DNA of 64,000 nucleotides from positions 310,001-374,000 of the forward strand of contig NZ_JAAIKB010000001.1 in assembly GCF_011040385.1 (NCBI RefSeq). The letters are read 5' to 3'. The position numbers were made by a program, and so were the translations under genes. The notes under the pieces were generated by a model that was given only the letters and a program-made list of their open reading frames with translations, did no database searches and was not told the origin of the DNA. Positions 8,295 through 17,309 of the stretch are shown here, in pieces; positions within the stretch are counted from its first letter, which is position 1; every line of letters begins with the position of its first letter. The stretch is from Falsiroseomonas algicola (GTDB taxonomy: Bacteria > Pseudomonadota > Alphaproteobacteria > Acetobacterales > Acetobacteraceae).

Positions 8295-9269
8295 ATGACG
8301 ATCCGCCGCCGCGCGATGCTGGCGCTTGCCGCCGCCCCTGCCCTGCCCGCTCTCGTCCAGGCCCAGGTGGCGTCCTGGCCGCAGCGGCCCGTCCGCGTCG
8401 TCGTCCCCTACCCGCCCGGCGGCAGCAACGACGCCGTGGCGCGGCCGCTGGCGGAAATCATGCAGCGCCGGCTCGGCCAGCCCTTCGTCATCGACAACAA
8501 GCCGGGGGCCGGCAGCACCATCGGGTCGGCGGAGGTCGCGCGGGCGCCGGCGGATGGGCAGACGCTGATGGTCACCTCCTCCACCTTCGCGACCAGCGCC
8601 GCCGTGCAGCGCACGCCCTACGACGCCGCCCAGGATTTCGAGATGGTGGCCCTGCTGGCCACCGCCCCGCTGGTGGTGATCGCGGCGCCGAACTTCCCGG
8701 CGAACAACCTGGCTCAGGCCGTCACCTATATCCGCGCCAATCCGGGGCGCGTGGACTACGGCTCCTCCGGCCCCGGCAGCATCAACCAGCTGGCGACGGA
8801 ACTCTTCGCGCGGGAGGCCGGCGGGCTGCAGATGTCCCACGTCCCTTATCGCGGCATGGGCCCGGCGACGACCGACCTGGTGGCGGGGACGATCCAGCTG
8901 ATCTTCACGACCATGCCGTCCGCCGCCGGTGTCATCCAGGGCGGTCGGGTGAAGGTGCTGGGCTGGACCTCCGAACAGCGGCCGGCGAACGGGCCGGCGG
9001 CGCCGACGCCCCGCGAATCCGGCCTGCCCAACTACGAGGCCGGCATCTGGTGGGGATTGCTGGCACGGCGCGGCCTGCCCCCGGAGGTGCGCAGCCTGAT
9101 CAACGCGACGGCGAATGAGGCGCTGGCCGATCCGCGCCTGGCCAACTACCTGGCCAGCGAGGGCGCGCGGCCGGGCAGCGGGGATGCGGCCTCCGCCGAC
9201 CGCTTCCTGCAGGCCGACCTGGCGCGGTGGAAGGCGGTGGCGACGGCGGCGAATATCCGTGTCGAGTAG
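8295..9269 (+). CDS. TctC/Bug-family periplasmic solute-binding protein
   Basis: This exported protein of about 324 residues belongs to the tripartite tricarboxylate transporter receptor family. The N-terminus carries a signal (MTIRRRAMLALAAAPALPAL), then the hallmark WPQRPVRVVVPYPPGGSNDA, VIDNKPGAGSTIG, YGSSGPGS and HVPYRGMGPATTDLVAG. Bug proteins bind carboxylates and other small acids in the periplasm. No TctA/TctB membrane genes are adjacent, as is common for the many orphan Bug proteins of such genomes. GGAGGG precedes the ATG. Confidence 0.93.
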   Translation: MTIRRRAMLALAAAPALPALVQAQVASWPQRPVRVVVPYPPGGSNDAVARPLAEIMQRRLGQPFVIDNKPGAGSTIGSAEVARAPADGQTLMVTSSTFATSAAVQRTPYDAAQDFEMVALLATAPLVVIAAPNFPANNLAQAVTYIRANPGRVDYGSSGPGSINQLATELFAREAGGLQMSHVPYRGMGPATTDLVAGTIQLIFTTMPSAAGVIQGGRVKVLGWTSEQRPANGPAAPTPRESGLPNYEAGIWWGLLARRGLPPEVRSLINATANEALADPRLANYLASEGARPGSGDAASADRFLQADLARWKAVATAANIRVE

Positions 9270-9272
9270 CCC

Positions 9273-9752
9273 GTGAGCAGCAGGGTCACGCCCGCCACCC
9301 GCGCCGCGGCGGCGGCGGGCATTCCCTTCCGCGTGCTGGAATACGCCTACGACCCCGATGCGGATGCGATCGGGCTGCAGGCGGCGGAGGCGCTGGGCAT
9401 GCCGCCTGCCCGCGTCTTCAAGACGCTGGTGGCGCTGCTGGAAGGGGGAGAGATGGTCTGCGCGGCCATCCCCTCCGACGCCCGGCTCAGCCTGAAGGCG
9501 CTGGCCTCGGCGGCGGGTGCGAAATCGGCGGAGATGGCGCCACCCGCGAAGGCGGAGCGCGCGACCGGCTATGTGGTCGGCGGCATCAGCCCCTTCGGCC
9601 AGAAGAAGCGGCTGCGCTGCTTCCTCGATGCCAGCGCCCTGGCGCAGCCGGAGATCGTGGTGAATGGCGGCAGGCGCGGATTGCAGATCCTGCTGGCGCC
9701 GGCCGATGCGGCGAAGGCGCTGGGCGCCACGGTGGTGGCGCTGACGGCCTGA
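9273..9752 (+). CDS. ybaK: Cys-tRNA(Pro)/Cys-tRNA(Cys) deacylase YbaK
   Basis: This 159-residue cytoplasmic trans-editing enzyme hydrolyses Cys mischarged on tRNA-Pro. Family segments seen are RVFKTLVALLEGG, the conserved Lys of the KTL motif, VGGISPFGQKKR and VVNGGRRGLQI. Translation starts at GTG three bases after the TctC stop. It is probably a read-through partner of that gene rather than functionally related. A perfect palindrome at the stop codon may terminate the transcript. Confidence 0.93.
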   Translation: MSSRVTPATRAAAAAGIPFRVLEYAYDPDADAIGLQAAEALGMPPARVFKTLVALLEGGEMVCAAIPSDARLSLKALASAAGAKSAEMAPPAKAERATGYVVGGISPFGQKKRLRCFLDASALAQPEIVVNGGRRGLQILLAPADAAKALGATVVALTA

Positions 9753-9764
9753 GCGGCGCCGCTC
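9751..9764 (+). terminator. Perfect palindrome at the end of ybaK
   Basis: GAGCGGCGCCGCTC is a perfect 14-bp palindrome starting within the ybaK stop codon. No T-run follows, so an intrinsic terminator is possible but not proven. A weaker inverted repeat (CGTTCAT at 9774 and ATGAACG at 9799) lies downstream, before the EAL gene. Confidence 0.4.
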
Positions 9765-9862
9765 GCAACAGATCGTTCATGTTCCTTCCGATACATGGAT
9801 GAACGACCGTCATCCGTCCCACCTGCCGGGACGATCGGTCGCCTTCGGGAAGGACGCCAGGC

Positions 9863-11062
9863 ATGTTCGATGGGTTGATGGCCACGGCCACGCAGGGCCG
9901 CAGCACCATCCAGCGCGCGCTGCAATCGGTGCGCCAGCACCTGGGCATGGAAGTGGCCTATGTCTCCCGCTTCGAGAATGGCCTGTCGGTGTTCCGGGAA
10001 GTGGATGCGCCGGGGCTGGAGGCGCTGATCAAGCCCGGCGATTCGCGGCCGCTGGAAGACGTGTACTGCCTGCACATCCTGGCCGGGCGCCTGCCGGAGC
10101 TGATCCCGGATACCGGGGCGGAGCCGATCTGCCAGTCCATGCCGATCACCCACCAGGTGCCGATCGGGTCCCATGCCAGCATCCCCATCCGCCTGCCCGA
10201 TGGCTCGCCCTATGGCATGTTCTGCTGCCTGAGCCCCTTCCCCAACGCCACGCTCAACCCGCGCGACCTGCAGGTCATGCGCGTCTTCGCCGACATCGCG
10301 GCGCATGAGATCGCGGTGGAGGTTGCGGAGGCGGAGGCGCAGGCGCTGCGCTTGGCCGAATTGCGGCAGGTGATCGAGGGAAGGCTGTTCAGCCCGCGCT
10401 ACCAGCCCATCCACACCCTCAGCCCCTTCGCGCTGGTGGGGTTCGAGGCGCTGTGCCGCTTCACGCCCGAGCCCTATCGCAGCCCCGACAAGTGGTTCGA
10501 CGCGGCGCATGCGGCGGGCGTGGGCGTGGAGCTTGAGATCGCCGTGATGCGGGAGGCGCTGGCCGCGCTGCCGCAACTGCCGCCGCACTGCTTCATCAGC
10601 GTCAACGCCTCCCCGCCCAGCATCCTGGGCGGCGCCCTGCCGCGCGAGTTCGACGGGCTGCCGCAGGACCGGCTGATCCTGGAGGTGACGGAGCACGCGC
10701 CCGTCGCCGACTATGCCGCGCTGCGGGATGCGCTGGCGCCGATCCGCGCCGCCGGCGTGAGGCTCGCGATCGATGATGCCGGCGCGGGCTATTCCAGCCT
10801 CCAGCACATCCTCGAATTGCGGCCGGACATCATCAAGCTGGACATGGGCCTGGTGCGCGGCGTGGACACGGACATGGCGAAGCGCGCCCTGGCTTCCGCG
10901 CTGTGCCTCTTCGCCAAGGAAACCGGCGCGCAGATCGTGGCCGAGGGGATCGAGACGGCGTCGGAGCTGGCCGCGTTGGAGAATCTCGGCGTCTGCAAGG
11001 GCCAGGGCTACCTGCTGGGCAAGCCGATGGAGATGGCGGCCGCGGTCGCCCTGGCGGGGTAG
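9863..11062 (+). CDS. GAF-EAL cyclic-di-GMP phosphodiesterase
   Basis: A GAF-like sensor half (about residues 10-150) is followed by an EAL domain (about 170-390) in a 399-residue cytoplasmic protein that would degrade cyclic di-GMP. Catalytic signatures are largely intact: FEALCRF for the EAL motif, SVNASP, EVTEHA, DDAGAGYSSL, IKLD, AEGIET and the terminal GQGYLLGKP. No GGDEF domain is present. The ligand of the GAF half is unknown; Cys residues in EDVYCLHIL and MFCCLSP could be redox-active or cofactor-linked. It ends 7 bp before the opposing amylase gene. Confidence 0.93.
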   Translation: MFDGLMATATQGRSTIQRALQSVRQHLGMEVAYVSRFENGLSVFREVDAPGLEALIKPGDSRPLEDVYCLHILAGRLPELIPDTGAEPICQSMPITHQVPIGSHASIPIRLPDGSPYGMFCCLSPFPNATLNPRDLQVMRVFADIAAHEIAVEVAEAEAQALRLAELRQVIEGRLFSPRYQPIHTLSPFALVGFEALCRFTPEPYRSPDKWFDAAHAAGVGVELEIAVMREALAALPQLPPHCFISVNASPPSILGGALPREFDGLPQDRLILEVTEHAPVADYAALRDALAPIRAAGVRLAIDDAGAGYSSLQHILELRPDIIKLDMGLVRGVDTDMAKRALASALCLFAKETGAQIVAEGIETASELAALENLGVCKGQGYLLGKPMEMAAAVALAG

Positions 11063-11080
11063 GCGCCGGTCAGCCGGCGC
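11063..11080. terminator. Bidirectional hairpin between EAL and amylase genes
   Basis: A 7-bp perfect stem GCGCCGG/CCGGCGC with a 4-base loop fills the gap between the two convergent genes, and its loop contains the amylase stop codon. It could end both transcripts. There is no clear T-run on either side. Confidence 0.5.
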
Positions 11081-12551
11081 GCACCCAGACGCTGACGCTG
11101 CCACCGGGGACGCGCAGGGTCAGCCGCCCTTCCCCATCGGCCTCGATCTCCTCCCCACAATGGCCGAGGAAGTCGTGGAAACGGGCGCCGGCGGCCTCCG
11201 GGCCGAGTTCGACGGTCTTCGTCGCCTCCTCCCGGTTCGTCAGGATCATCACGCAGCCCGGCGCCTCGGCCGTGCCGTGACGGATCACGACCAGCACATG
11301 GGGGTCGTCGAAGACATCCGTCTGCGGGCCATGGGCGAAGCGCTTGCGGGCCTCGATCAGCTTCGGCAGGCATTGGATGGCGGGCAGTTCCACCTCATGC
11401 TCCTGCCCGTCGCCGCCGACATCGCGGTAGCGGGCGCCGAAGAGGTCCGGGTGGAAGATGCAGGGGACACCCTGTTCCCGCAGCAGGATCAGCGCATAGG
11501 CGAGCGGCTTGAACCAGGTCTCGACCGGCGCCTCCATGGCCTGGAGCGGCTGCGTGTCGTGGTTGTCCACCAGCGTCACCGCGTGGTCCGGCATGTCCTG
11601 CACCAGCGTGCCGTCGAAGATGGTGCGCAGGTCGAAATCGCCGCCGGCCTTCGATGCATCGTGGAAGCGGTGATGCAGCGCCACGTCGAAGAGCGCGAGC
11701 TGCTTGTCCACGCGTTCAAGATAGGTGTGCTTGGCCTGCAGGTCGGGCTGCCAGAACTCCGCGACCACGAAGAGGTCGGGCTTCACCGTCTCCCGCATAT
11801 GGCCGACCCAGTCGCGGAAGAACCAGGCGGGGATGTGCTTGGCGGCGTCGAGGCGGAAGCCATCGACCGGCAGCTGTTCCGCCACCCAGCGGCCCCAGAA
11901 CTTCAGCTCCTCATAGACCGCGTTGTTGCGCATCTCGATGTTGGCGCCCATGAGGTAGTCGAAATTGCCGTTCTCGAGATCGACCTCGGTATTCCACTCG
12001 CCGTCGCCGTATTCGTTGACCAGCTTGAAGACGCCGTCCTCGCCCGGATCCTCGATCCGGTCCACGCCGCTGAAGCAGCGGGCATCCCAGATGAACTGCG
12101 AATGCTTCCCGGCGCGGGCAGGGAAGGTGAAGCGGGTATGGGCGGTGGCCTCGAAGGCCTCCTCCTCGATCTCCGCGCGGTTGTCGGGATTGGCGCGGCG
12201 GACATGCACGCGCTCGGTCTCGTCGGCGCCCATCTTGTGGTTGAACACCACGTCGAGGATGACGCCGACGCCGGCCGCCCGCAGCGCCTTGGCTGCCGCG
12301 ACCAACTCGTCCTTCGTGCCGTATTTCGTGGCGACGGTACCCTTCTGGTCGAACTCGCCGAGGTCGAAGAGGTCATAGGTGTCGTAGCCGACGGAATGGG
12401 CGCCGGAGGCCCCCTTGGCGGCGGGCGGCAGCCAGGCATCGGTGATGCCGATCTCGGCCAGCCAGGGCGCCTTCTCCGCCACCTCCCGCCACAGCACCCC
12501 GCCATCGGGGGTGTACCAATGGAAGTACTGGATCAGCGTACGGGCGGGCAT
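11070..12551 (-). CDS. Cytoplasmic alpha-amylase (GH13, AmyA-like)
   Basis: A 493-residue glycoside hydrolase that would cleave internal alpha-1,4 bonds of maltodextrin or glycogen. Length and layout match cytoplasmic AmyA-type (GH13_5) enzymes. It opens with LIQYFHWYTPDGG and carries DVVFNHK (region I), GFRLDAAKHI with the nucleophile Asp (region II), VVAEFWQPD with the acid Glu (region III) and LVDNHDTQPLQ with the stabilising Asp (region IV). There is no signal peptide after the chosen ATG. It lies alone between two oppositely oriented genes. Carbon-storage turnover is a reasonable inference. Confidence 0.94.
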   Translation of the reverse strand: MPARTLIQYFHWYTPDGGVLWREVAEKAPWLAEIGITDAWLPPAAKGASGAHSVGYDTYDLFDLGEFDQKGTVATKYGTKDELVAAAKALRAAGVGVILDVVFNHKMGADETERVHVRRANPDNRAEIEEEAFEATAHTRFTFPARAGKHSQFIWDARCFSGVDRIEDPGEDGVFKLVNEYGDGEWNTEVDLENGNFDYLMGANIEMRNNAVYEELKFWGRWVAEQLPVDGFRLDAAKHIPAWFFRDWVGHMRETVKPDLFVVAEFWQPDLQAKHTYLERVDKQLALFDVALHHRFHDASKAGGDFDLRTIFDGTLVQDMPDHAVTLVDNHDTQPLQAMEAPVETWFKPLAYALILLREQGVPCIFHPDLFGARYRDVGGDGQEHEVELPAIQCLPKLIEARKRFAHGPQTDVFDDPHVLVVIRHGTAEAPGCVMILTNREEATKTVELGPEAAGARFHDFLGHCGEEIEADGEGRLTLRVPGGSVSVWVRAG

Positions 12552-12764
12552 GGGCGCTCCAGGCGGGATCGGTGCCGCGTGGAAACCGCGATGAACCGGA
12601 AAGGTTGCCTCGGCCGCGCCAAAACTGCCCGGCGCGCCTCCGCTGGCGTGTGGGATCGGCGCTTGCAACCCTGCGGCGAGTGAAACTAGGCTTCGCGCAA
12701 CGCGTCGCCCGCGGCTTGCGCAGGAGTCGCGTTGAAGAACGAAGACTCGATGGGAGGCGTTCCG

Positions 12765-13766
12765 ATGACGACTGGTCTCACGCGGCGTGGCGTGTTCGGC
12801 GTGGCGGCGGCGGCGGGGGCCGCGGCGCTGCTGCCAGGGGGCACGGCCAAGGCTGCCGCGCCGATGCGCAATGAGCTGCCGCCGGCCTGGCACCGCTTCA
12901 AATGGGGTGAGTTCGAGGCGACCGTCATCTCCGATGGCAGCCTGCCGCTGGGCAAGCCGCAGGACAGCTTCGTGGGACCGGGCGCCAACCAGATCACGGG
13001 CCTGCTGGCGGGTGAGTTCCTTGATCCGGAAGCGGCGACGCTGGAGCAGAACATCCTGGTGCTGAATACCGGGCGGCAGCTGCTGCTGTTCGACACCGGC
13101 ATGGGCGAGAGCATGGGGGCCGATTCCCAGATGTTCGGCCCGACCACCGGCCGCATGCTGGCGAACCTCCGCGCCGCGGGCATCCAGCCCGAGCAGATCG
13201 ACATGGTCGTCGCCACCCACGCCCATTGCGACCATGTCTGGGGCCTGGTGGATGCGCGCGGCCAGCGCGTCTTCCCCAACGCCCAGGTCGCGATCAACGA
13301 GGCGGACGTCCGCTTCTGGACGGATGATGCCAACAAGCGCGGCCCGGCCTTCATGAACGCCTTCATCGAGGGCGCGAAGAAGAACCTCAACGCCTATCGC
13401 GATCGCTTCGTGATGGTCAGGAACGAGCAGGAGGTGGTGCCCGGCGTCACCGCGATCTTCACGCCGGGCCACACGGTGGGGCACACCTGCTACGCCATCA
13501 CGTCGCGCGGCCGGACCATGGTGAATACCGGCGACCTGGCACATCACCAGGTGCTGCTGCTGCGGCACCCGATGATGGAATTCTCCTTCGACACCGATCC
13601 GAAGCAGTCCGCGCAGACGCGGTCGCGCATGCTGGACCGGCTGGCGACGGACCGGCACGCGGTGCTGTCCTACCACTTCCCCTGGCCGGGTCTCGGCCAT
13701 GTGCGGAAGGCCGGTGAGGGCTTCGACTGGGTCGCCTCGCCGATGAACGTCACCAACCTCGGCTGA
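12765..13766 (+). CDS. Tat-exported metallo-beta-lactamase-fold hydrolase
   Basis: The twin-arginine signal TRRGVFGVAAAAGAAALLPGG precedes a metallo-beta-lactamase domain, 333 residues in total. Zinc-binding motifs are complete: THAHCDH (HxHxDH), TPGHTVGHT with the third His, NTGD with the bridging Asp, and a late His in SYHFPWPGLGH. Family members include lactonases and alkylsulfatase- or methyl-parathion-hydrolase-like enzymes; the segment QNILVLNTGRQLLLFDTGMG is typical of the latter group. GGGAGG lies before the chosen ATG. It ends two bases from the opposing LysR gene. Substrate unknown. Confidence 0.9.
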   Translation: MTTGLTRRGVFGVAAAAGAAALLPGGTAKAAAPMRNELPPAWHRFKWGEFEATVISDGSLPLGKPQDSFVGPGANQITGLLAGEFLDPEAATLEQNILVLNTGRQLLLFDTGMGESMGADSQMFGPTTGRMLANLRAAGIQPEQIDMVVATHAHCDHVWGLVDARGQRVFPNAQVAINEADVRFWTDDANKRGPAFMNAFIEGAKKNLNAYRDRFVMVRNEQEVVPGVTAIFTPGHTVGHTCYAITSRGRTMVNTGDLAHHQVLLLRHPMMEFSFDTDPKQSAQTRSRMLDRLATDRHAVLSYHFPWPGLGHVRKAGEGFDWVASPMNVTNLG

Positions 13767-13767
13767 A

Positions 13768-14679
13768 TCACGGATCGGCGCGCCCGCTGAGGGCGCGCTG
13801 CACGGCGTGCTCGACGACTTCGGCGACGCGCCGTGCACCCTGGCTCAGCGGGCGTTCCGCGGAGACGGCCAGCGCGACGGGGCGGCGGACCACGGGGTCC
13901 ACGATGCGGCGGGCGATGAGGAGGCCGGCGCGCACCTCCTCCCGCACCGCGGCGAAGGGCAGGATGGTGAAGCGGTCGCCGTCCCGCACGAGTTCCTTCA
14001 TGTGCACGAGGGATTCGACCTCCACGCCCACCTGCAGCGCCATGCCGGCGCGGGTGGCCGCGGCCTCGATGTTCTGCCGCAGCCCGTGCTCGCGGCTCGG
14101 CAGCACCAGCGGCAGCGGGACGATCTCCGCCATGGGGATGGAGGCGCGATCCTCCTCATGCCCGGCCCGCGCCGCGATGAGGTAGAGGTCCTCCGTCAGG
14201 ATCGGCGTAATGCGGAGACCCGGCGCGCCATCGAGCTTGTAGAGCAGGGCGAGGTCGAGCCGGCCGGAGGCGAGCCATTCCTGGAGATAGCCGCTCATGC
14301 TCTCGATCACGCGGAGCCGGATGCCGGGGAAGCGGCGGGTCACCTCCCGCACGATGGGCACCGTCAGGTGCAGCGCGACGGAGGTCGGCAGGCCGATCGC
14401 GACATCGCCGACCGGATCGCCGGTGCGGGACCGTGCCTCAGTGCGGATCTGCTCGACCTGGCGGAGCACCGCGCTGCCCTGGGCCACGACCTGCGTGCCG
14501 AGGTCGGTCAGCCGCACGCCGAAGCTGCCGCGCAGGAACAGCTCCCCACCCAGCTCCGCCTCCAGCTCCCGCATCCGCTGGCTGAGGGAGGGCTGGGAGA
14601 GGCCGAGCGCGCGGGCGGCGCGGGAGAAGCTGCCCTGTTCGGCGATCGCCTGGAGGTATTCGAGCTGCCGGAGGTCCAT
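13768..14679 (-). CDS. LysR-family transcriptional regulator
   Basis: This 303-residue regulator has an N-terminal helix-turn-helix (RQLEYLQAIAEQGSFSRAARALGLSQPSLSQRM, shown here only as its RQLEYLQ start and SQPSLSQR recognition helix) and a C-terminal periplasmic-binding-protein-like effector domain. It is divergent from the CoA-transferase and ABC importer genes, the usual arrangement for a LysR activator of its neighbour. A near-perfect LysR box with T-N11-A spacing lies directly between them. The inducer is probably an acid handled by that operon. Confidence 0.93.
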   Translation of the reverse strand: MDLRQLEYLQAIAEQGSFSRAARALGLSQPSLSQRMRELEAELGGELFLRGSFGVRLTDLGTQVVAQGSAVLRQVEQIRTEARSRTGDPVGDVAIGLPTSVALHLTVPIVREVTRRFPGIRLRVIESMSGYLQEWLASGRLDLALLYKLDGAPGLRITPILTEDLYLIAARAGHEEDRASIPMAEIVPLPLVLPSREHGLRQNIEAAATRAGMALQVGVEVESLVHMKELVRDGDRFTILPFAAVREEVRAGLLIARRIVDPVVRRPVALAVSAERPLSQGARRVAEVVEHAVQRALSGRADP

Positions 14680-14693
14680 CCTGCCCCCGTTCT

Positions 14694-14708
14694 ATAGGCT
14701 GCGCCTAT
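14694..14708. promoter_or_regulatory. LysR-type operator (T-N11-A inverted repeat)
   Basis: ATAGGC and GCCTAT form a perfect inverted repeat around TGC, containing T14695-N11-A14707, the LysR consensus. It lies 15 bp from the LysR start and about 75 bp before the CoA-transferase start. That position suits autoregulation plus activation of the divergent operon. Confidence 0.7.
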
Positions 14709-14782
14709 GGGGGGCTAGCGTCTCTGCCCCTTCCGCCGCGCATCCCGCCCGTGGCAGCGTCGCTTCGGGAAGGAACAGTCCA

Positions 14783-15916
14783 ATGGCGGATCTCAGCGGC
14801 CTGCTGGTCGTGGCGGTCGAACAGGCGGTGGCGGCGCCGTGGTGCAGCTGCCGGCTGGCGGATGCCGGCGCCCGCGTCATCAAGATCGAGCGGCGGGAGG
14901 GCGATTTCGCGCGCGGCTATGACCGGCACGTGCAGGGGCAGAGCACCTATTTCGTCTGGCTGAACCGCGGCAAGGAATCGCTGGCGCTCGACCTGAAGGC
15001 GCCGGGGGACCGGGACCTGCTGGCGCGCATTGTGGCGCGCGCCGATGTGTTCATCCAGAACCTGGCGCCGGGGGCGCTGGGGCGGCTTGGGCTCGACAGT
15101 GCTACGCTCCGGGCGCGGCATCCCCGCCTCATCACCTGCGACATTTCCGGCTATGGGGAATCCGGGCCGTTCAGCGACCTCAAGGCCTATGATCTACTGG
15201 TGCAGGCGGAAAGCGGGCTCTGTTCCGTCACCGGCGATGCCAGCGGGCCCGCGCGGGTCGGCGTCTCGGTCTGCGACATCGCGGCGGGGATGAACGCGCA
15301 TGCGGCGATCCTGCAGGCGCTCTATGCGCGGGAACGCACGGGAGAAGGGCGCGCGATCAAGGTCTCGCTCTTCTCCGGCATGGCGGAATGGATGAACGTG
15401 CCCTTCCTGCAGCGCCGCTATGGGGGCGAGATCCCGCCGCGGCCAGGGCTCGCGCACCCCTCCATCGCGCCCTATGGCGTCTTCCGCGTGCGGGACGGCC
15501 AGGTGCTGATCTCCATCCAGAATGAGCGCGAATGGTCGCGGTTCTGCGCGGAGGTGATGGGCGATGCCGCGCTGGCGACGGACCCGCTGTTCCGCGACGG
15601 GCCCGCGCGCGTCCGCAACCGCGCGGACCTCGATGGCCGCATCGCCGCCTGCTTCGCGCAGATGACGCTGGCGGAGGCCGCTTCGCGGCTGAAGGGCGCG
15701 GAGGTCGCCTTCGGGCGGCTCAACGATGTCGATGGGCTGATCGCGCATCCGCAGCTTCGCAAGGTCAGCTACGACACGCCGGAGGGCATCGTAGAGGTGA
15801 TCGCGCCCGCCATGGAGATCGTGGGCGAGCAGGTGGCGCTGCGGCCCGTGCCCGTGGTCGATGCCCATGGCGCCGCCATCCGCGCCGAGTTCCAGGCGGG
15901 GGAGTCCGTCGCCTGA
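14783..15916 (+). CDS. CaiB/BaiF-family (class III) CoA-transferase
   Basis: This 377-residue cytoplasmic enzyme moves CoA between carboxylic acids. It shows the family opening GLLVVAVEQAVAAPWCSCRLADAGA, then NRGKESLALDLK, the conserved catalytic Asp region LKAYDLLVQAESGL, and HPSIAPYGVFRVRDG near the C-terminal half. GGGAAGGA precedes the ATG. It leads an operon with an ABC importer 52 bp downstream and is divergent from a LysR gene. This suggests activation of the imported acid to its CoA thioester. The exact substrate is not determinable. Confidence 0.92.
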   Translation: MADLSGLLVVAVEQAVAAPWCSCRLADAGARVIKIERREGDFARGYDRHVQGQSTYFVWLNRGKESLALDLKAPGDRDLLARIVARADVFIQNLAPGALGRLGLDSATLRARHPRLITCDISGYGESGPFSDLKAYDLLVQAESGLCSVTGDASGPARVGVSVCDIAAGMNAHAAILQALYARERTGEGRAIKVSLFSGMAEWMNVPFLQRRYGGEIPPRPGLAHPSIAPYGVFRVRDGQVLISIQNEREWSRFCAEVMGDAALATDPLFRDGPARVRNRADLDGRIAACFAQMTLAEAASRLKGAEVAFGRLNDVDGLIAHPQLRKVSYDTPEGIVEVIAPAMEIVGEQVALRPVPVVDAHGAAIRAEFQAGESVA

Positions 15917-15968
15917 CTTTCCACCAAGGCCGGCCAGCAAGGCCGGCCACCATCAAGGGAGATCGTTC

Positions 15969-17291
15969 ATGCCGTCATCCTTCCAGCCCACGCGGCGCCA
16001 GGCGCTGGCCGCCGGCTTCGGCTCCGTCCTGCTGCCCTCCGCGCTCTCGGCCCAGGCGCCGGCGCAGCGGCCTTCCGAGATCAAGATCGGCGTCACCACC
16101 TTCCTGTCCGGCGCGCCCTCCGTCTTCGGCGTGCCCGGCCGCAACGCGGCGGAGATGCTGGCCGAGGAGATCAACCAGTCCGGCGGCATCAACGGCGTGC
16201 CGGTGCGCCTGTTCTTCGTGGACGAGGCGCCGGGCATCGACCACCTGGTCGGCGAGTTCCGTCGCCTGGTGCAGAACGAACGCGTGGATGTGATGCTCGC
16301 CTCCATCTCCTCCGGCTCCTGCCTCGCCTGCACGCCGCTCGGCGAGGAGCTGCGCAAGGTGACGCTGCTCTGGGATTGCGGCACGCAGCGCATCTTCGAG
16401 GAACGGAACTACCGCTACGCCTTCCGCACCCAGGCGAATGCGACGCCGGAGATCCTGGCGCCGCTGCTCTACCTGCTGAAGACCAAGCCCGATTTCCGCA
16501 CCATCGCCGTGCTGAACCAGGACTATGCCTGGGGCCGCGACAGCTGGGAGATCTGGAAGACCGCGATGGATGCGCTGAAGCCCGGCGTGCGCGTGGTGGC
16601 GGAGCTCTTCCCGCGCTTCGGCGCGACCGACTTCTCGGCGGAGGTCACGCGGCTGCTGGCGCTGCGGCCGGATGTGATCCTTTCCACCTCCTGGGGTGGG
16701 GAGCTCGACACCTTCATCCGCCAGGCGGCGGAGCGGCGGCTCTTCGAACGCTCCACCTTTGTGCTGCCGCTGGCGGAATCCTCGCTGGAGCGCGTCGGCC
16801 GCAGCCTGCCGGCGGGCCACATCGTCGGCAGCCGCGGCGACCATTGGCACCAGCACCCGCGCCCCGCCAACCCGCAGGCGCTGCAGCGCTTCGTGGAGAA
16901 CTACCGGCGCCGCTACAACGCCTATCCGATCTACCCGACCTACCACATGGCGCAGGCCTTCAGCGCGCTGCGCGCGGCCTATGCCAAGGCGATCGCGGCG
17001 AATGGCGGCAACTGGCCGTCCGACGCGCAGCTGGCCGCCGCCTTCCCGGGGCTGGAGTTCGAGAGCCCGACGTCCCGCATGCGCATCCGCGAGGATGGCC
17101 AGGGGCTGGAGCCGCAGCTGATCGGCACGACCGTCCACAACGACCGCTTCCCCTTCGCGGTGATGGACAACATGGTGGTCTTCCCGCCGGAGATGGTGAC
17201 CACGCCGGCCGGGCAGAACAGCGTCAACTGGCTGAAGACGCTGACGGCCGAGATGGTCAACCGCGTGCCTGATCCGATCCGCGCCGGTTGA
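15969..17291 (+). CDS. ABC transporter periplasmic substrate-binding protein (LivJ/LivK-like)
   Basis: A Tat-like signal (TRRQALAAGFGSVLLPSALSA) precedes a type I periplasmic-binding fold, 440 residues in total. The mature part begins IKIGVTTFLSGAPSVFGVPG and includes EEINQSGGINGVPV and AVLNQDYAWGRDSWE, typical of HAAT-family receptors. AAGGGAG lies before the ATG. It is followed by livH, livM, livG and livF on the same strand. Substrates of such systems are amino acids, amides or aromatic acids; a link to the adjacent CoA-transferase favours a carboxylic acid, by inference. Confidence 0.93.
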   Translation: MPSSFQPTRRQALAAGFGSVLLPSALSAQAPAQRPSEIKIGVTTFLSGAPSVFGVPGRNAAEMLAEEINQSGGINGVPVRLFFVDEAPGIDHLVGEFRRLVQNERVDVMLASISSGSCLACTPLGEELRKVTLLWDCGTQRIFEERNYRYAFRTQANATPEILAPLLYLLKTKPDFRTIAVLNQDYAWGRDSWEIWKTAMDALKPGVRVVAELFPRFGATDFSAEVTRLLALRPDVILSTSWGGELDTFIRQAAERRLFERSTFVLPLAESSLERVGRSLPAGHIVGSRGDHWHQHPRPANPQALQRFVENYRRRYNAYPIYPTYHMAQAFSALRAAYAKAIAANGGNWPSDAQLAAAFPGLEFESPTSRMRIREDGQGLEPQLIGTTVHNDRFPFAVMDNMVVFPPEMVTTPAGQNSVNWLKTLTAEMVNRVPDPIRAG

Positions 17292-17309
17292 TGGAAGGGG
17301 CCGCTTCGC

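Noticed and set aside
9569-11104. Long open frame on the minus strand opposite the EAL gene
   Set aside because: High-GC DNA gives long antisense frames. The forward strand has all EAL motifs and a ribosome-proximal start; the reverse product has no recognisable motif and is Arg/His/Gln-rich.
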